Source of the DNA: DASRFA01 sp035651755
GTDB lineage: Bacteria > Desulfobacterota > Binatia > UBA12015
Assembly (NCBI GenBank): GCA_035651755.1
Contig: DASRFA010000006.1
Coordinates: 1-25,620 of the forward strand
DNA length: 25,620 nt
Direction: 5' to 3'
Shown here: positions 16,954 through 25,618 of the stretch, piece by piece
How the letters are laid out: each line of letters opens with the position of its first letter
Numbering within the stretch: the stretch's first letter is position 1
The notes under the pieces: generated by a model
Told to the model about the DNA's origin: nothing
The model's database searches: none
The model's input: the letters and a program-made list of their open reading frames with translations, nothing else
Position numbers and translations under genes: made by a program

Positions 16954-16971
16954 CCTGACCGTCGAGTCAGG
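16954..16971. promoter_or_regulatory. Inverted repeat CCTGAC-N6-GTCAGG near the shc start
   Basis: Perfect 6-bp arms lie 18 bp upstream of the shc ATG and overlap its distal AGGAG. The half-sites CCTGAC/GTCAGG are the same as the outer arms of the palindrome at 17020-17053, whose centre is about 74 bp away. It is a possible second operator; binding is inference. Confidence 0.4.
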
Positions 16972-16991
16972 CGGTTCGATCGTCGTCTCTC

Positions 16992-17013
16992 GCCGGGGGT
17001 CGTCGGCCCCGGC
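16992..17013 (-). promoter_or_regulatory. Hairpin in the shc leader
   Basis: GCCGGGG pairs with CCCCGGC across an 8-nt loop. If transcription starts at the candidate promoter at 17052-17080, this stem lies within the 5' leader of the hopanoid mRNA. No U-tract follows, so it is not a typical terminator. Confidence 0.4.
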
Positions 17014-17019
17014 AGCCAT

Positions 17020-17053
17020 TCCTGACCGTTCGATCTAAACCGATCGGTCAGGA
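17020..17053. promoter_or_regulatory. TetR-like palindromic operator
   Basis: Arms TCCTGACCG (17020-17028) and CGGTCAGGA (17045-17053) are perfect inverted copies, with further symmetric positions between them. Within the right half lies the 10-bp palindrome ACCGATCGGT (17039-17048), a core often seen in TetR/AcrR-family operators. The element begins on the candidate -10 of the shc promoter, so a bound protein should block it. It sits between the divergent hopanoid and amidase-opgGH operons. No TetR gene is in the window. Confidence 0.55.
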
Positions 17054-17080
17054 TGTAGGGAACGACGGCGGACGCGTCAA
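17052..17080 (-). promoter_or_regulatory. Candidate sigma70-type promoter of the hopanoid operon
   Basis: On the minus strand TTGACG (17080-17075) is followed after 17 bp by TACATC (17057-17052). The -35 is near-consensus while the -10 matches only 3 of 6 positions. A start near 17045 would give a leader of about 110 nt before shc. Overlap with the TetR-like palindrome supports a regulated promoter. Confidence 0.4.
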
Positions 17081-17103
17081 CCCTACGACCTCCCGGACGC
17101 GGC

Positions 17104-18609
17104 GTGTTAGACAGGCGTCGGGCGGCCGTTCGCCGTCCGCTCTCCCGGGGGGGTCGCTTGGAAGAGATCGCGTTTCTGCCGGCGCGCGAGATCGCCGCGC
17201 TCATCGCTCGCCGCGAGGTCGGGTCGCGCGAGCTGCTCGAGGTCTACCTCGACCGGATCGCTCGGCTGGACGGCGACGTGCGCGCGGTCGTCGCGCTCGA
17301 CGCCGAGCGCGCGCGCGCCCGTGCGGACGCCGCCGACGTCGCGCTCGCGCGCGGGGAGAGCTGGGGCCCGCTCCACGGCGTTCCGATGACCATCAAGGAC
17401 ACCTTCGAGGTCGCCGGCCTGCGTACGACCGCCGGCGCCCGCGAGCTCGCCGATCACGTCCCGGAGCGCGACGCGGTGGCCGTCCGCCGGCTCCTGGGGG
17501 CGGGCGCGGTGATCTTCGGCAAGACAAATGTTCCGTTCATGGCGATGGACGTGCAGACGTACAACGCGGTTCACGGCCGCACCGACAACCCGTGGGACCC
17601 CTCGCGAACGCCCGGCGGGTCGTCGGGCGGTGCGGCGGCCGCGCTCGCCGCGGGCTTCACGGCGCTCGAGTACGGGAGCGACATCGGCGGATCGATCCGG
17701 ACTCCCGCCAACTGGTGCGGGGTGTACGGCCACAAGCCGACGCACGGGATCGTCCCGCACCGGGGCCACATCCCGGGGCCTCCGGGAACGCACGCGGAGC
17801 CCGACCTCGGGGTCGTGGGTCCGCTCGGCCGCAGCGCCGACGACCTCGACCTGGCGCTCGCGGTCACCGCCGGGCCCTCGGGCGATCGCGCGGTCGCGTG
17901 GCGGCTCGAGCTTCCCGCGGCGCGGCGCTCGCGCCTCCGCGACTACCGCGTCGCCGCGTGGCTCGACGACCCGGCTGCGCCGGTCGCGCCCGAGGTGGCG
18001 ACATGCCTCCGCGGCGCGATCGACGAGCTCCGGCGCGCGGGCGTGACGGTCGACGAGGACGCGCGGCCGCCTTACGGCCTCCCGGACGTCGTCCGGACCT
18101 ATCAGCACCTGCTCTTCTCGGTGACGGTCGCGGGCTTGCCCGACCCGGTCTTCGCGCGGCTCACCGCCACCGCGTCGGAGCTGACCGGCGACGACGCCTA
18201 CGCGCGCGTCGCCCGCTTCGGCACCTGCAGTCACCGCGAATGGCTGGGCGCCAACGAGGCGCGCGAGCGGATGCGAGCCGGGCTCGGCGCGTTCTTCCGC
18301 GACTACGACGTGCTTCTCATGCCGGGCGCCGGCGTGCCCGCGATCCCGCACGACCCGACCGATCCCATGACCTCGCGCACGATCGACGTCGGCGGCGTTC
18401 GACGGTCGTACTACGACCTCTTCTCGTGGATCGCGCTCGCGACGCTCACGTTCCACCCGGCGACCATGGCGCCGATCGGGCAGACGGCGGCCGGCCTTCC
18501 GGTCGGCCTGCAGATCGTCGGCCCGTACCTCGAGGACCGGACGCCGATCGACTTCGCGCGCGGCCTCGCCGGACTCGTCGGCGGCTTCCGCCGGCCGCCG
18601 GGATTCTGA
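17104..18609 (+). CDS. Amidase-signature family hydrolase
   Basis: The product has 501 residues from a GTG at 17104. The Ser-cisSer-Lys triad of the amidase-signature family is visible: Lys98 in MTIKDTF, Ser173 in TPGGSSGG and Ser197 in GSDIGGSIRTPA. The spacings of 75 and 24 residues equal those of the known family triad. The C-terminal APIGQTAAGLPVGLQIVGP is also typical. Such enzymes hydrolyse amides or sometimes esters; the substrate cannot be read from the sequence. GatA is unlikely because no gatB or gatC is nearby. A TTG at 17158, 54 bp downstream after a G-run, would give a start that fits the family better (EEIAFLPAREIAALI). The TGA shares its A with the ATG of opgG, so it is probably cotranscribed with the glucan genes, an unusual partnership. 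Confidence 0.88.
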   Translation: MLDRRRAAVRRPLSRGGRLEEIAFLPAREIAALIARREVGSRELLEVYLDRIARLDGDVRAVVALDAERARARADAADVALARGESWGPLHGVPMTIKDTFEVAGLRTTAGARELADHVPERDAVAVRRLLGAGAVIFGKTNVPFMAMDVQTYNAVHGRTDNPWDPSRTPGGSSGGAAAALAAGFTALEYGSDIGGSIRTPANWCGVYGHKPTHGIVPHRGHIPGPPGTHAEPDLGVVGPLGRSADDLDLALAVTAGPSGDRAVAWRLELPAARRSRLRDYRVAAWLDDPAAPVAPEVATCLRGAIDELRRAGVTVDEDARPPYGLPDVVRTYQHLLFSVTVAGLPDPVFARLTATASELTGDDAYARVARFGTCSHREWLGANEARERMRAGLGAFFRDYDVLLMPGAGVPAIPHDPTDPMTSRTIDVGGVRRSYYDLFSWIALATLTFHPATMAPIGQTAAGLPVGLQIVGPYLEDRTPIDFARGLAGLVGGFRRPPGF

Positions 18610-20129
18610 TGCGGCGCTGCGCGGTGCTCGCGGCAGCGGTCGTGTGCCTGGCGGCCGCGTCGGCCGTTTCGGTTTCCGGCGCGCCCGCCCGCGGCTTCGA
18701 CTTCGACGACGTCGTGAAGCGCGCCGAGGACCTCGCGAAGGAGCCGTTTCGCGACACGCGCGGCACGGTGCCGGACTGGCTGCTCGGGATCTCGTACGAC
18801 CAATGGCGGGACATCCGCTACCGGCCGGACAAGGCGCTCTGGAAGGGCCAGTCGCCCTTCGAGGTGCAGTTCTTCCACCCGGGCCTGTTCTACGACCGGG
18901 TCGTCGGCATCAACCTGGTCGAGGGCGGCAAGGAGAAGCCCGTGCCGTTCACCCCGGACTCGTTCGACTACGGCAAGAACGACTTCGCGAGCAAGGTTCC
19001 GCAAGAGCTCGGCTTCGCCGGCTTCCGCGTCCACTACCCGATCAAGACGCAGAAGTACGCCGACGAGGTGATCGTGTTCCTCGGCGCGAGCTACTTCCGC
19101 TCGCTCGGCCGCGACCAGGCGTTCGGGCTCTCCGCGCGCGGGCTCGCGATCGACACGGCGGAGCCGTCGGGCGAGCAGTTCCCGTACTTCCGCGACTTCT
19201 GGCTCGTCAAGCCGGCGCGCGACGCCAAGACGCTGACGATCTATGCCCTGCTCGACAGCCCGCCGGCCGCGGGCGCGTACCGCTTCGTCGTCGATCCCGG
19301 GGACGAGACGAAGGTCGACGTCGACGTCCGGCTGTTCCCGCGGAGCCGCGTCAAGAAGCTCGGCCTGGCCCCCTTGACCAGCATGTTCTTTCACGGCGAG
19401 AACCGCCTCCAGCCAATCGCCGATTTCCGGCCCGAGGTGCACGACTCCGACGGCCTCCTGGTGCAGACTGGAACCGGTGAGTGGATCTGGCGGCCGCTCG
19501 ACAACCCCGCGAGCCTCCACGTGACGAGCTTCGCGGTCGAGAACCCGAAGGGCTTCGGATTGATCCAGCGCGATCGCGACTACGAGCACTATCAGGACCT
19601 GGAGGCGCGCTCCGAGCGCCGGCCGAGCGCCTGGGTCGCGCCCAAGGACGGGTGGGGCAAGGGGCGCGTCGAGCTCGTCGAGATCCCGACGAAATCGGAC
19701 ATCAACGACAACATCGTCACGTATTTCGTTCCCGACGCGGCGCCCGAGCCGGGCAAGGCGTTCGCACACGGCTATGTCGTGTACTGGTACGGCGACGATC
19801 CCGGACGGCCGCCCGGCGGCCGCGTCGTCGCGACGCGGCGCGACTACGGCCGGGTGGAGGACGCGCACCGCTTCGTGATCGATTTCGGGGGCAAGGAGCT
19901 CGCCGCGACGCCGCCCGAGCAGGTGCTGCGCGGGGTCGTCACGGTGTCCGGCGGCGACGCGGTCGCCGAGATCCTCGACCAGCACGTCGTGAAGAACCCG
20001 GTCAACAAGCAGTGGCGCTTGAGCTTCCAGCTGCGGCCGAAGACGAGCAAGCCGATCGATCTGCGCGCCTTCCTCGATCGCGGGGGAGATGCGCTGACGG
20101 AGACTTGGTCGTACACGCTGGTGCCGTGA
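18609..20129 (+). CDS. opgG: OpgG/MdoG-type periplasmic glucan biosynthesis protein
   Basis: The product has 506 residues, the usual length for OpgG (MdoG). Residues 1-25 form a signal peptide (MRRCAVLAAAVVCLAAA..., cleavage near SGA). Family stretches include FDFDDVVKRAEDLAKEPF, WLLGISYDQWRDIRYRPDKALW, FEVQFFHPGLFY, EFLGASYFRSLG-like IVFLGASYFRSLG, SMFFHGEN, RDRDYEHYQDLEA and PSAWVAPKDGWGKGRVELVEIPT. OpgG acts in the periplasm and is needed to make or branch osmoregulated periplasmic glucans. The ATG overlaps the amidase stop by one base (TGATG), and its own stop overlaps the opgH GTG, so translation is coupled both ways. OpgD is a paralogue, but pairing with opgH favours OpgG. Confidence 0.95.
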   Translation: MRRCAVLAAAVVCLAAASAVSVSGAPARGFDFDDVVKRAEDLAKEPFRDTRGTVPDWLLGISYDQWRDIRYRPDKALWKGQSPFEVQFFHPGLFYDRVVGINLVEGGKEKPVPFTPDSFDYGKNDFASKVPQELGFAGFRVHYPIKTQKYADEVIVFLGASYFRSLGRDQAFGLSARGLAIDTAEPSGEQFPYFRDFWLVKPARDAKTLTIYALLDSPPAAGAYRFVVDPGDETKVDVDVRLFPRSRVKKLGLAPLTSMFFHGENRLQPIADFRPEVHDSDGLLVQTGTGEWIWRPLDNPASLHVTSFAVENPKGFGLIQRDRDYEHYQDLEARSERRPSAWVAPKDGWGKGRVELVEIPTKSDINDNIVTYFVPDAAPEPGKAFAHGYVVYWYGDDPGRPPGGRVVATRRDYGRVEDAHRFVIDFGGKELAATPPEQVLRGVVTVSGGDAVAEILDQHVVKNPVNKQWRLSFQLRPKTSKPIDLRAFLDRGGDALTETWSYTLVP

Positions 20130-22855
20130 ATCCGCATCCGCACGAGACGTCGGAGCACGTCCTCGGGCTGCCGGCCGAGCGCCTGATGCAGGACTGGCGC
20201 GCAGCGCACGCGCGCGCGCTCGCGTACCTCGACGCGCTCGCGATCCCCGAGGAGGAGCGCGAGTCGCTGATCGCGGGGGCGGTCGGGCGCGCGCTCGCAC
20301 GCGACGCCTGGGAGGACGGCGGCGACGCGATCGCCGAGACGCTCCGCGCGCTGCGCGAGGTCCTGCAGGAGCGGATTCCGGTGCCGCTCCCGCCCATCGA
20401 TCACGAGGGCGATCCGTTCCTCGCCTGGCGCCTCGCGGGCGTCGGCGGCGCGCGGTCCGCCGCGCCCGAAGGTCACGAGCCCGGCGACACGGGCTCGTCG
20501 ACGAACGGCGACGCGACGCACGCCGCGGCCGGGAACGGCGACGGCTCCGCACCGCCCGCCGACGAGCCGCTCGTCGCCGTGCTCCCCGTCCGGGACGGCG
20601 TGCTCCGCTCCACGCCGCCGCTCCGCCGCGGGCACATGGTCCCCGAGCGCATCGAGCGCCGCTTCCTCGGCCGCTTCCGCCGCCGCCATGCGTCGGCCGC
20701 GGACGGCGAGGGCGTGCGCTCGCGCGAGGAGCTCCGCCGCCGGCGGCGCGCGCTTCCCTGGGTGCGCGTGTCGCGCCGGCGCCGGCTGGTGCTCGGCCTC
20801 CTGATCCTCATCCCGAGCGTCATCGCGAGCGGCTTCATGGTGAACGTGCTGCCGGGGAAGGGCGAGAACGCGCTCGAGGCGGCGATCGTCCTTCTCTTCG
20901 GCGCGCTCTTCGGCTGGATCTCGATCGGGTTCTGGACGGCGCTCTTCGGCTTCGGGGTCCTGTTCCGCCGGCGCGACCGCTTCGCGATGACGCGCTACGG
21001 CGGCGAGGAGGATCCGCGCGAGGCGGCGCGCCGGATCGGCCCGGAGGCGCGCACCGCTCTCGTCATGCCGATCTGCAACGAGCCCGTGCCGCGCGTCTTC
21101 GCCGGCCTGCAAGCGATCCACCGCTCGCTCGCGCGACTCGACGCGCTCGACCACTTCCACTTCTTCGTGCTGTCCGACTCCGCCGATCCGGGAACCGGCG
21201 CGCGCGAGGAGGAGGCGTGGGCGAGCTGGGCACGCGAGGTCGGCGGCTTCGCGCGGATCTTCTACCGGCGCCGGAAGGTACGCCTGAAGCGCAAGAGCGG
21301 GAACGTCGCCGACTTCTGCCGGCGCTTCGGACGGTCGTACCGCTACATGATCATGCTGGACGCGGACAGCCTGATGAGCGGCGAGAGCCTGGTCCGGCTC
21401 GTCCGGATGATGGAGTCGCGGCCGGAGGTCGGCCTCGTCCAGACGGCGCCGACCGCCGTCAATCGCGAATCGCTGCTCGCGCGCGTGCAGCAGTTCTCGA
21501 CGCGCGTCTACGGCGCGATGTTCTCGGCCGGACTCCATTTCTGGCAGCTCGGCGACGCGCAGTACTGGGGCCACAACGCCATCATCCGGATCGAGCCCTT
21601 CATGAAGCACTGCGCGCTGCCGCGGCTCCCCGGCAAGCCGCCCTTCGGCGGAGAGATCCTGAGCCACGACTTCGTCGAGGCGGCGCTGCTCGGCCGCGCC
21701 GGCTGGACGATCTGGCTCGCGTACGATCTCGAGGGCTCGTACGAGGAGGTCCCGTCGACGCTGCTCGAGGAGATGGGGCGCGATCGCCGCTGGTGCCAGG
21801 GAAACCTGCAGCACATGCGGCTCCTCTTCAGCGAGGGGCTTTTCAGCGCCCACCGCGCGCTCTTCGTGAACGGCGTCATGTCGTACGTGTCGGCGCTCCT
21901 CTGGTTCCTCTTCCTGCTCCTCAGCACCGGCGAGGCGATCAAGCAGAAGCTCGTCGAGCCCGACTACTTCCCGAACGGGCCGAGCCTCTTCCCGGAGTGG
22001 CCGGTCTGGCGTCCGGACTGGGCCATGTCGCTCCTCGCCGTCACCGCCGTGATCCTCTTCCTTCCGAAGGTGCTCGCGATCGCGCTGATCGCGATCCAGC
22101 GCCGAGAAGCGCGCCAGTACGGCGGCGTCTTTCGCCTGTCGGCGAGCGTCGTGCTCGAGGTGCTGCTCTCGAGCCTCCTCGCGCCGATCCGGATGGTCTT
22201 CCACAGCCGCTTCGTGCTGACGAACCTGTTCGGCCGGACGGTCGCGTGGGGAGCGCAGGGCCGCGAGGATGCGGAGACGCGCTGGAGCGTCGCGCTCCGC
22301 CAGCACGGCTTCGACACTCTCTTCGCGAGTGCGTGGGGCGGGGCGCTCTTCTGGCTCAACCCGGACTACTTCTGGTGGGTCCTTCCGATCGTGGGCGCGC
22401 TCTTCCTGTCGATCCCGCTCTCGGTGCTGACGAGCCGGGTCGGCGCCGGGCGGCGTGCCCGCCGCGCCGGGTTGTTCTTGACGCCGGAGGAGAAGGACGA
22501 GCCTCCGGAGCTGCGCGATCTGCACGAGCGCGAGGCGGTCGCGGAAGAGCACCTCGAGTCCCTGCCGCCGGCGGAGCGCGCCGACGGCTTCGTGCGCGCG
22601 GCGGTCGATCCGGAGGTGAACGCGCTGCACCGGGCGCTGCAGGGTCGGCGCCGTTCCGTGGGCGACACCGTTCGCGCGGCGCGCGCCGCGCTCGTCGAGC
22701 GAGCGCTGGCCGACGGGCCCGGCGCGCTCGAGCCGCGCGAGCGCCGCGCGCTCTTCCGCGACCCGGGTTCCGTCGATGCGCTCCACCGCCGAACGTGGTC
22801 GCTCGCATCCGACGACGAAGCCGAGCGCTGGGGCCGTCCCGGTACGGCGTCCTGA
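20126..22855 (+). CDS. opgH: OpgH/MdoH-type glucosyltransferase for periplasmic glucans
   Basis: The product has 909 residues, slightly longer than the E. coli protein (about 847). OpgH is an inner-membrane GT2 glycosyltransferase that polymerises glucose from UDP-glucose into the glucan backbone. Membrane spans appear near residues 220-240 and 250-290. The cytoplasmic catalytic domain follows, with PICNEPVPRVFAG, DSADP, the D-x-D motif DADS (Asp412, Asp414), LSHDFVEAAL, and the R-W motif GRDRRWCQGN (Trp556). More spans lie near 580-605, 630-660 and 745-770. The N-terminal 215 residues are less conserved, with an Ala/Gly/Asp-rich insert at about 110-150. The GTG start overlaps the opgG stop (GTGA) with no clear Shine-Dalgarno site, consistent with translational coupling. 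Confidence 0.95.
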   Translation: MNPHPHETSEHVLGLPAERLMQDWRAAHARALAYLDALAIPEEERESLIAGAVGRALARDAWEDGGDAIAETLRALREVLQERIPVPLPPIDHEGDPFLAWRLAGVGGARSAAPEGHEPGDTGSSTNGDATHAAAGNGDGSAPPADEPLVAVLPVRDGVLRSTPPLRRGHMVPERIERRFLGRFRRRHASAADGEGVRSREELRRRRRALPWVRVSRRRRLVLGLLILIPSVIASGFMVNVLPGKGENALEAAIVLLFGALFGWISIGFWTALFGFGVLFRRRDRFAMTRYGGEEDPREAARRIGPEARTALVMPICNEPVPRVFAGLQAIHRSLARLDALDHFHFFVLSDSADPGTGAREEEAWASWAREVGGFARIFYRRRKVRLKRKSGNVADFCRRFGRSYRYMIMLDADSLMSGESLVRLVRMMESRPEVGLVQTAPTAVNRESLLARVQQFSTRVYGAMFSAGLHFWQLGDAQYWGHNAIIRIEPFMKHCALPRLPGKPPFGGEILSHDFVEAALLGRAGWTIWLAYDLEGSYEEVPSTLLEEMGRDRRWCQGNLQHMRLLFSEGLFSAHRALFVNGVMSYVSALLWFLFLLLSTGEAIKQKLVEPDYFPNGPSLFPEWPVWRPDWAMSLLAVTAVILFLPKVLAIALIAIQRREARQYGGVFRLSASVVLEVLLSSLLAPIRMVFHSRFVLTNLFGRTVAWGAQGREDAETRWSVALRQHGFDTLFASAWGGALFWLNPDYFWWVLPIVGALFLSIPLSVLTSRVGAGRRARRAGLFLTPEEKDEPPELRDLHEREAVAEEHLESLPPAERADGFVRAAVDPEVNALHRALQGRRRSVGDTVRAARAALVERALADGPGALEPRERRALFRDPGSVDALHRRTWSLASDDEAERWGRPGTAS

Positions 22856-22877
22856 CCGGTAGCGCGCCGGCAGGCGG

Positions 22878-25487
22878 TCAGTTCGCCGGCGGCGCCGCCT
22901 CGCCGCCGCCGGCGCGTGAGTCGCCGAGCAGCGCGTCGGGGTCGCGGCGTAGGCGGCGCACGGCTTCGGCGTACGCCGCGCGGCGCTCGGGATCGGCGGC
23001 GATCCGCTCGGGATCGCGCACCAGGGACGCGAGCGGTGCCGCGCGCGCGGCCACCTCGTGCCCGACGTCGAGCGGCACGAGCGATCCCGCGGCCGCCTGG
23101 AACTCGACCAGCATGTTGTCGTCGGTGTTGATCGGCGCGCCCGAAGCCCAGCGTCGCATCTCGTCGCGTCCGAGGACGGCGGCCGCTACCAGGTGCTCCG
23201 GCCGCTGCAGGCGCGCGCGCGCCAGCTCGCTCCGCGTCGCCGGCGCGGACCACCGCTCCGCGATGGCGTCGAGGTCGAGGCGGAGGGGCGCGCGCGAGCC
23301 GACCAGGACCGTGTCCGAGCCGCTCCCGGTCTCGAACACCATCGCCTCGGGGAAGACGGAGAGGAACGTCGCCAGGATCGAACGGTAGGTCGCGAGCGGA
23401 AGCTCGTAGGTCTGTACCCACTGCGCGAACACGCCGTCGGGACGGAGTCGGCGCGCGGCGAGCTCGTAGAACTCGCGCGTGAAGAGGTTGGCGACGCCGA
23501 CCACGAAGGGATGCGGCGGCTCCGAGATGATGACGTCGTAGGTCGCGTCCGAGGCGAGCAGGACGTGGCGCGCGTCGTCGTCGACGAGCCGGACGCGCGG
23601 GTCGGAGAGCGGGTCGTGGTTGACCGAGCGGAAGAACGCCGATCCCTCGACGACGGCGGGCTCGAGCTCGACGGCCGTCACGTGCTCGACCGGCGCCTGG
23701 AGCGCCGCGCCGGCCGTCACGCCGCTCCCCCAGCCGACGACGAAGACGTCGGCGGTGCGGGGTGCCAGGAGGAGCGGGATCTGCGCGAGCAGGATCTGCG
23801 TCCGCATGTCGCCGGGCGCGTTGCTCGCGTTCGCGCGGCCGTCGATCCGCATGCCGCGGATCCCGGCCTCCGCGTCCTCGAGGACGATCACGCCCGCGCT
23901 CCGGCCCTCGCGATGGAAGAGCACCGACTGGCCGGCGTCGGACAGGTGCACCTGCGAGAAGTCGCCGTCGTAGCGGCCGGGCTCGAACACGCCGACGTGG
24001 AAGATCACGTGGTTCCATTCCGGAAGCGCGGCGAAGCCGAACGCGAGAGCCCCGGCCGCGACGACGGCGGTCGCGCGCGCGCTGGAGCGCGGCGCGTGTG
24101 CCGACCCGCCGCGGGCGAGCGCCACGCCCGTCGCCGCCGACGCGGCCGCGAGCGCGAGCAGCGCGGTCTGCGTGCCGAGCGCCGGCACGAGGACGAAGCC
24201 GCCGAGCAGCGAGCCGGCGATCGCCCCCACGGTGTTCACCGCGTACACGCGCGCGACCACCGCGCCCGCGCCCCGGCCGCGCGCGGCCCCGGCCGCGACG
24301 AGCGTCAGCGGCAGCGCGGTGCCCGCGACGAGGACCGGCGCCAGCACGACGATCGCCGTCGTGATCACGCCGCGCAGCACGAGGCCCGCGAGCGAGCCCG
24401 CCTCGGAGATGCCGTAGAGCGAGTGGTAGAGCCAAGGGAGCCCGGACGCGATCGCGACAGAGACGACCATCGCGATCGCGCACAGGAGAAACGCGAGCGG
24501 CAGCGCCGAGCGCGCCCACGCGACCGCATCCCCGCGCTCGGTCGCGCGATCGCCGGCGCGCGACGCGAGCGCGCTGCCCGCGCCGAGGCACAAGAGGTAG
24601 ACGAGCAGCACGGAGCTGAAGGCGTAGTTCGTCGTTCCGACGATCGGAGCGAGGACGCGGTTCCAGGCGACCTGGGTCGCGAGCGAGAGGACGCCCGAGG
24701 CGAACGCGGAGAGCACGAGGTCGGGCGCGAGCCGGCTCGACGGCGACACGGGAAGCTCGGCTTCCGCCTGCGGGGCGTCGCCGCGCGCGCCGCTCCGTGC
24801 GACCGCGCGCTCGCGCCCGACGCCGAGCACCGCGATCGCGACCGCAGCGTTCAGCGCGGCGCCGGTCGCGAGCGTCGCCCACGTGCCGAGCACCGGCATG
24901 AGGACGAAGCCCCCGATCGCGACGCCGAGGACGGCCCCGGCGAGGTTCGCCGTGTAGAGCCACTCGGGTGCGAGACGGCGTCCGTCGCGGCGCGCGAGCG
25001 CTTCCGCGAGCACGGGCAAGGTCGCGCCCATGAGCGAGGTCGGCACGAGCAGGATCGCGCCCGCGATCGCGAAGCGGAGCGCGGTGAACGCCGCGAACGA
25101 AGGACCCCAGGCTCGCCAGAGCGCTCCGTAGACGGGCTCGACCCAGACCAGCACGCGCGGAATCGCGAGCGCGGAGACGCCGATCCCGAGTTCGAGCCAG
25201 GCGTAGGCGCGAAGCGGGCTCGGCCAGCGCTCGATCCGCGCACCGGCGAGCGCGCTTCCGAGCGCGAGGCCCGCCATGTACGCGCCGAGGACGGTCGCGA
25301 TCGCGTACGAGCTGACGCCGAAGAGGTGGCCGAGGAGCCGGGTCCAGACCACCTCGTGGACGAGCCCGGCTGCGCCGGAGACGACGAAGGCGCCGGCCAG
25401 CAGCGGGACGAGCCAGGGCTCGGGATCGTCGCGGCGCGTCCGGACGCGCGCTTGCGCGGCGCGCGCCTTCCGGCGGCGCGCGTCCAT
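22878..25487 (-). CDS. Fused multi-span membrane / spermidine-synthase-like protein
   Basis: The product has 869 residues. The N-terminal 500 or so residues hold many hydrophobic spans in two similar halves (GAAGLVHEVVWTRLLG at about 40 and SLATQVAWNRVLAPIVG in the second half). The C-terminal part is a Rossmann methyltransferase-like spermidine-synthase domain with the SAM-type loop GWGSG (585-589), VTAVELEPAVVEG, VRLVDDDARHVL and YDVIISEPPHPFVVGVANLFTREFY. Where true spermidine synthases have two catalytic Asp (D..DP), this has Glu656 and His, as is common in the 'fused MFS/spermidine synthase' group, so genuine aminopropyl transfer is doubtful. The ATG at 25487 is preferred; an in-frame TTG at 25526 would add 13 basic residues. 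It is convergent with opgH, with a 22-bp gap. Confidence 0.88.
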   Translation of the reverse strand: MDARRRKARAAQARVRTRRDDPEPWLVPLLAGAFVVSGAAGLVHEVVWTRLLGHLFGVSSYAIATVLGAYMAGLALGSALAGARIERWPSPLRAYAWLELGIGVSALAIPRVLVWVEPVYGALWRAWGPSFAAFTALRFAIAGAILLVPTSLMGATLPVLAEALARRDGRRLAPEWLYTANLAGAVLGVAIGGFVLMPVLGTWATLATGAALNAAVAIAVLGVGRERAVARSGARGDAPQAEAELPVSPSSRLAPDLVLSAFASGVLSLATQVAWNRVLAPIVGTTNYAFSSVLLVYLLCLGAGSALASRAGDRATERGDAVAWARSALPLAFLLCAIAMVVSVAIASGLPWLYHSLYGISEAGSLAGLVLRGVITTAIVVLAPVLVAGTALPLTLVAAGAARGRGAGAVVARVYAVNTVGAIAGSLLGGFVLVPALGTQTALLALAAASAATGVALARGGSAHAPRSSARATAVVAAGALAFGFAALPEWNHVIFHVGVFEPGRYDGDFSQVHLSDAGQSVLFHREGRSAGVIVLEDAEAGIRGMRIDGRANASNAPGDMRTQILLAQIPLLLAPRTADVFVVGWGSGVTAGAALQAPVEHVTAVELEPAVVEGSAFFRSVNHDPLSDPRVRLVDDDARHVLLASDATYDVIISEPPHPFVVGVANLFTREFYELAARRLRPDGVFAQWVQTYELPLATYRSILATFLSVFPEAMVFETGSGSDTVLVGSRAPLRLDLDAIAERWSAPATRSELARARLQRPEHLVAAAVLGRDEMRRWASGAPINTDDNMLVEFQAAAGSLVPLDVGHEVAARAAPLASLVRDPERIAADPERRAAYAEAVRRLRRDPDALLGDSRAGGGEAAPPAN

Positions 25488-25530
25488 CTCTGCTTGACGG
25501 CGATCGCGCCGGGCCGATTTATTCAACGAA

Positions 25531-25602
25531 GGGATCGCTCCCCTCGCCCCGTCGGGGCCCCAAGTTGTCGCACGAGGGGATCGCTCCCCTCGCCCCGTCG
25601 GG
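25531..25602. repeat. Two direct copies of a 26-bp GC-rich repeat, 46-bp period
   Basis: The segment beginning GGGATCGCTCCCCTCGCCCC and ending GTCGGG occurs at 25531-25556 and again at 25577-25602, 46 bp apart. The second copy is part of a clean hairpin, CGAGGGG-ATCGCT-CCCCTCG (25573-25592). It lies upstream of the membrane/spermidine-synthase-like gene with no gene visible. It may be part of an intergenic repeat family that continues past the window. Confidence 0.7.
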
Positions 25603-25618
25603 CAAAGCCCGCCGGGGC
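25592..25618. other. Strong GC hairpin at the right window edge
   Basis: GCCCCGTCGGGC and GCCCGCCGGGGC pair as 12-bp arms with one mismatch around an AAA loop. It could be a terminator stem for a gene outside the window or a REP-like element. No T-tract can be seen because the window ends here. Confidence 0.5.

Noticed and set aside
15068..17038. 656-residue plus-strand open frame antisense to shc
   Set aside because: Arg/Ala/Glu-rich low-complexity translation with no family motif. It is a shadow of the high-GC shc codons.
13077..17204. Extension of the hpnC-hpnD frame upstream through shc
   Set aside because: The upstream part is an out-of-frame reading of shc without homology. The GTG at 14915 with GGAG and the stop/start overlap fixes the real start.
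19844..22786. 980-residue minus-strand open frame antisense to opgH
   Set aside because: Low-complexity charged translation, antisense to a gene with clear OpgH motifs and an overlapping start.
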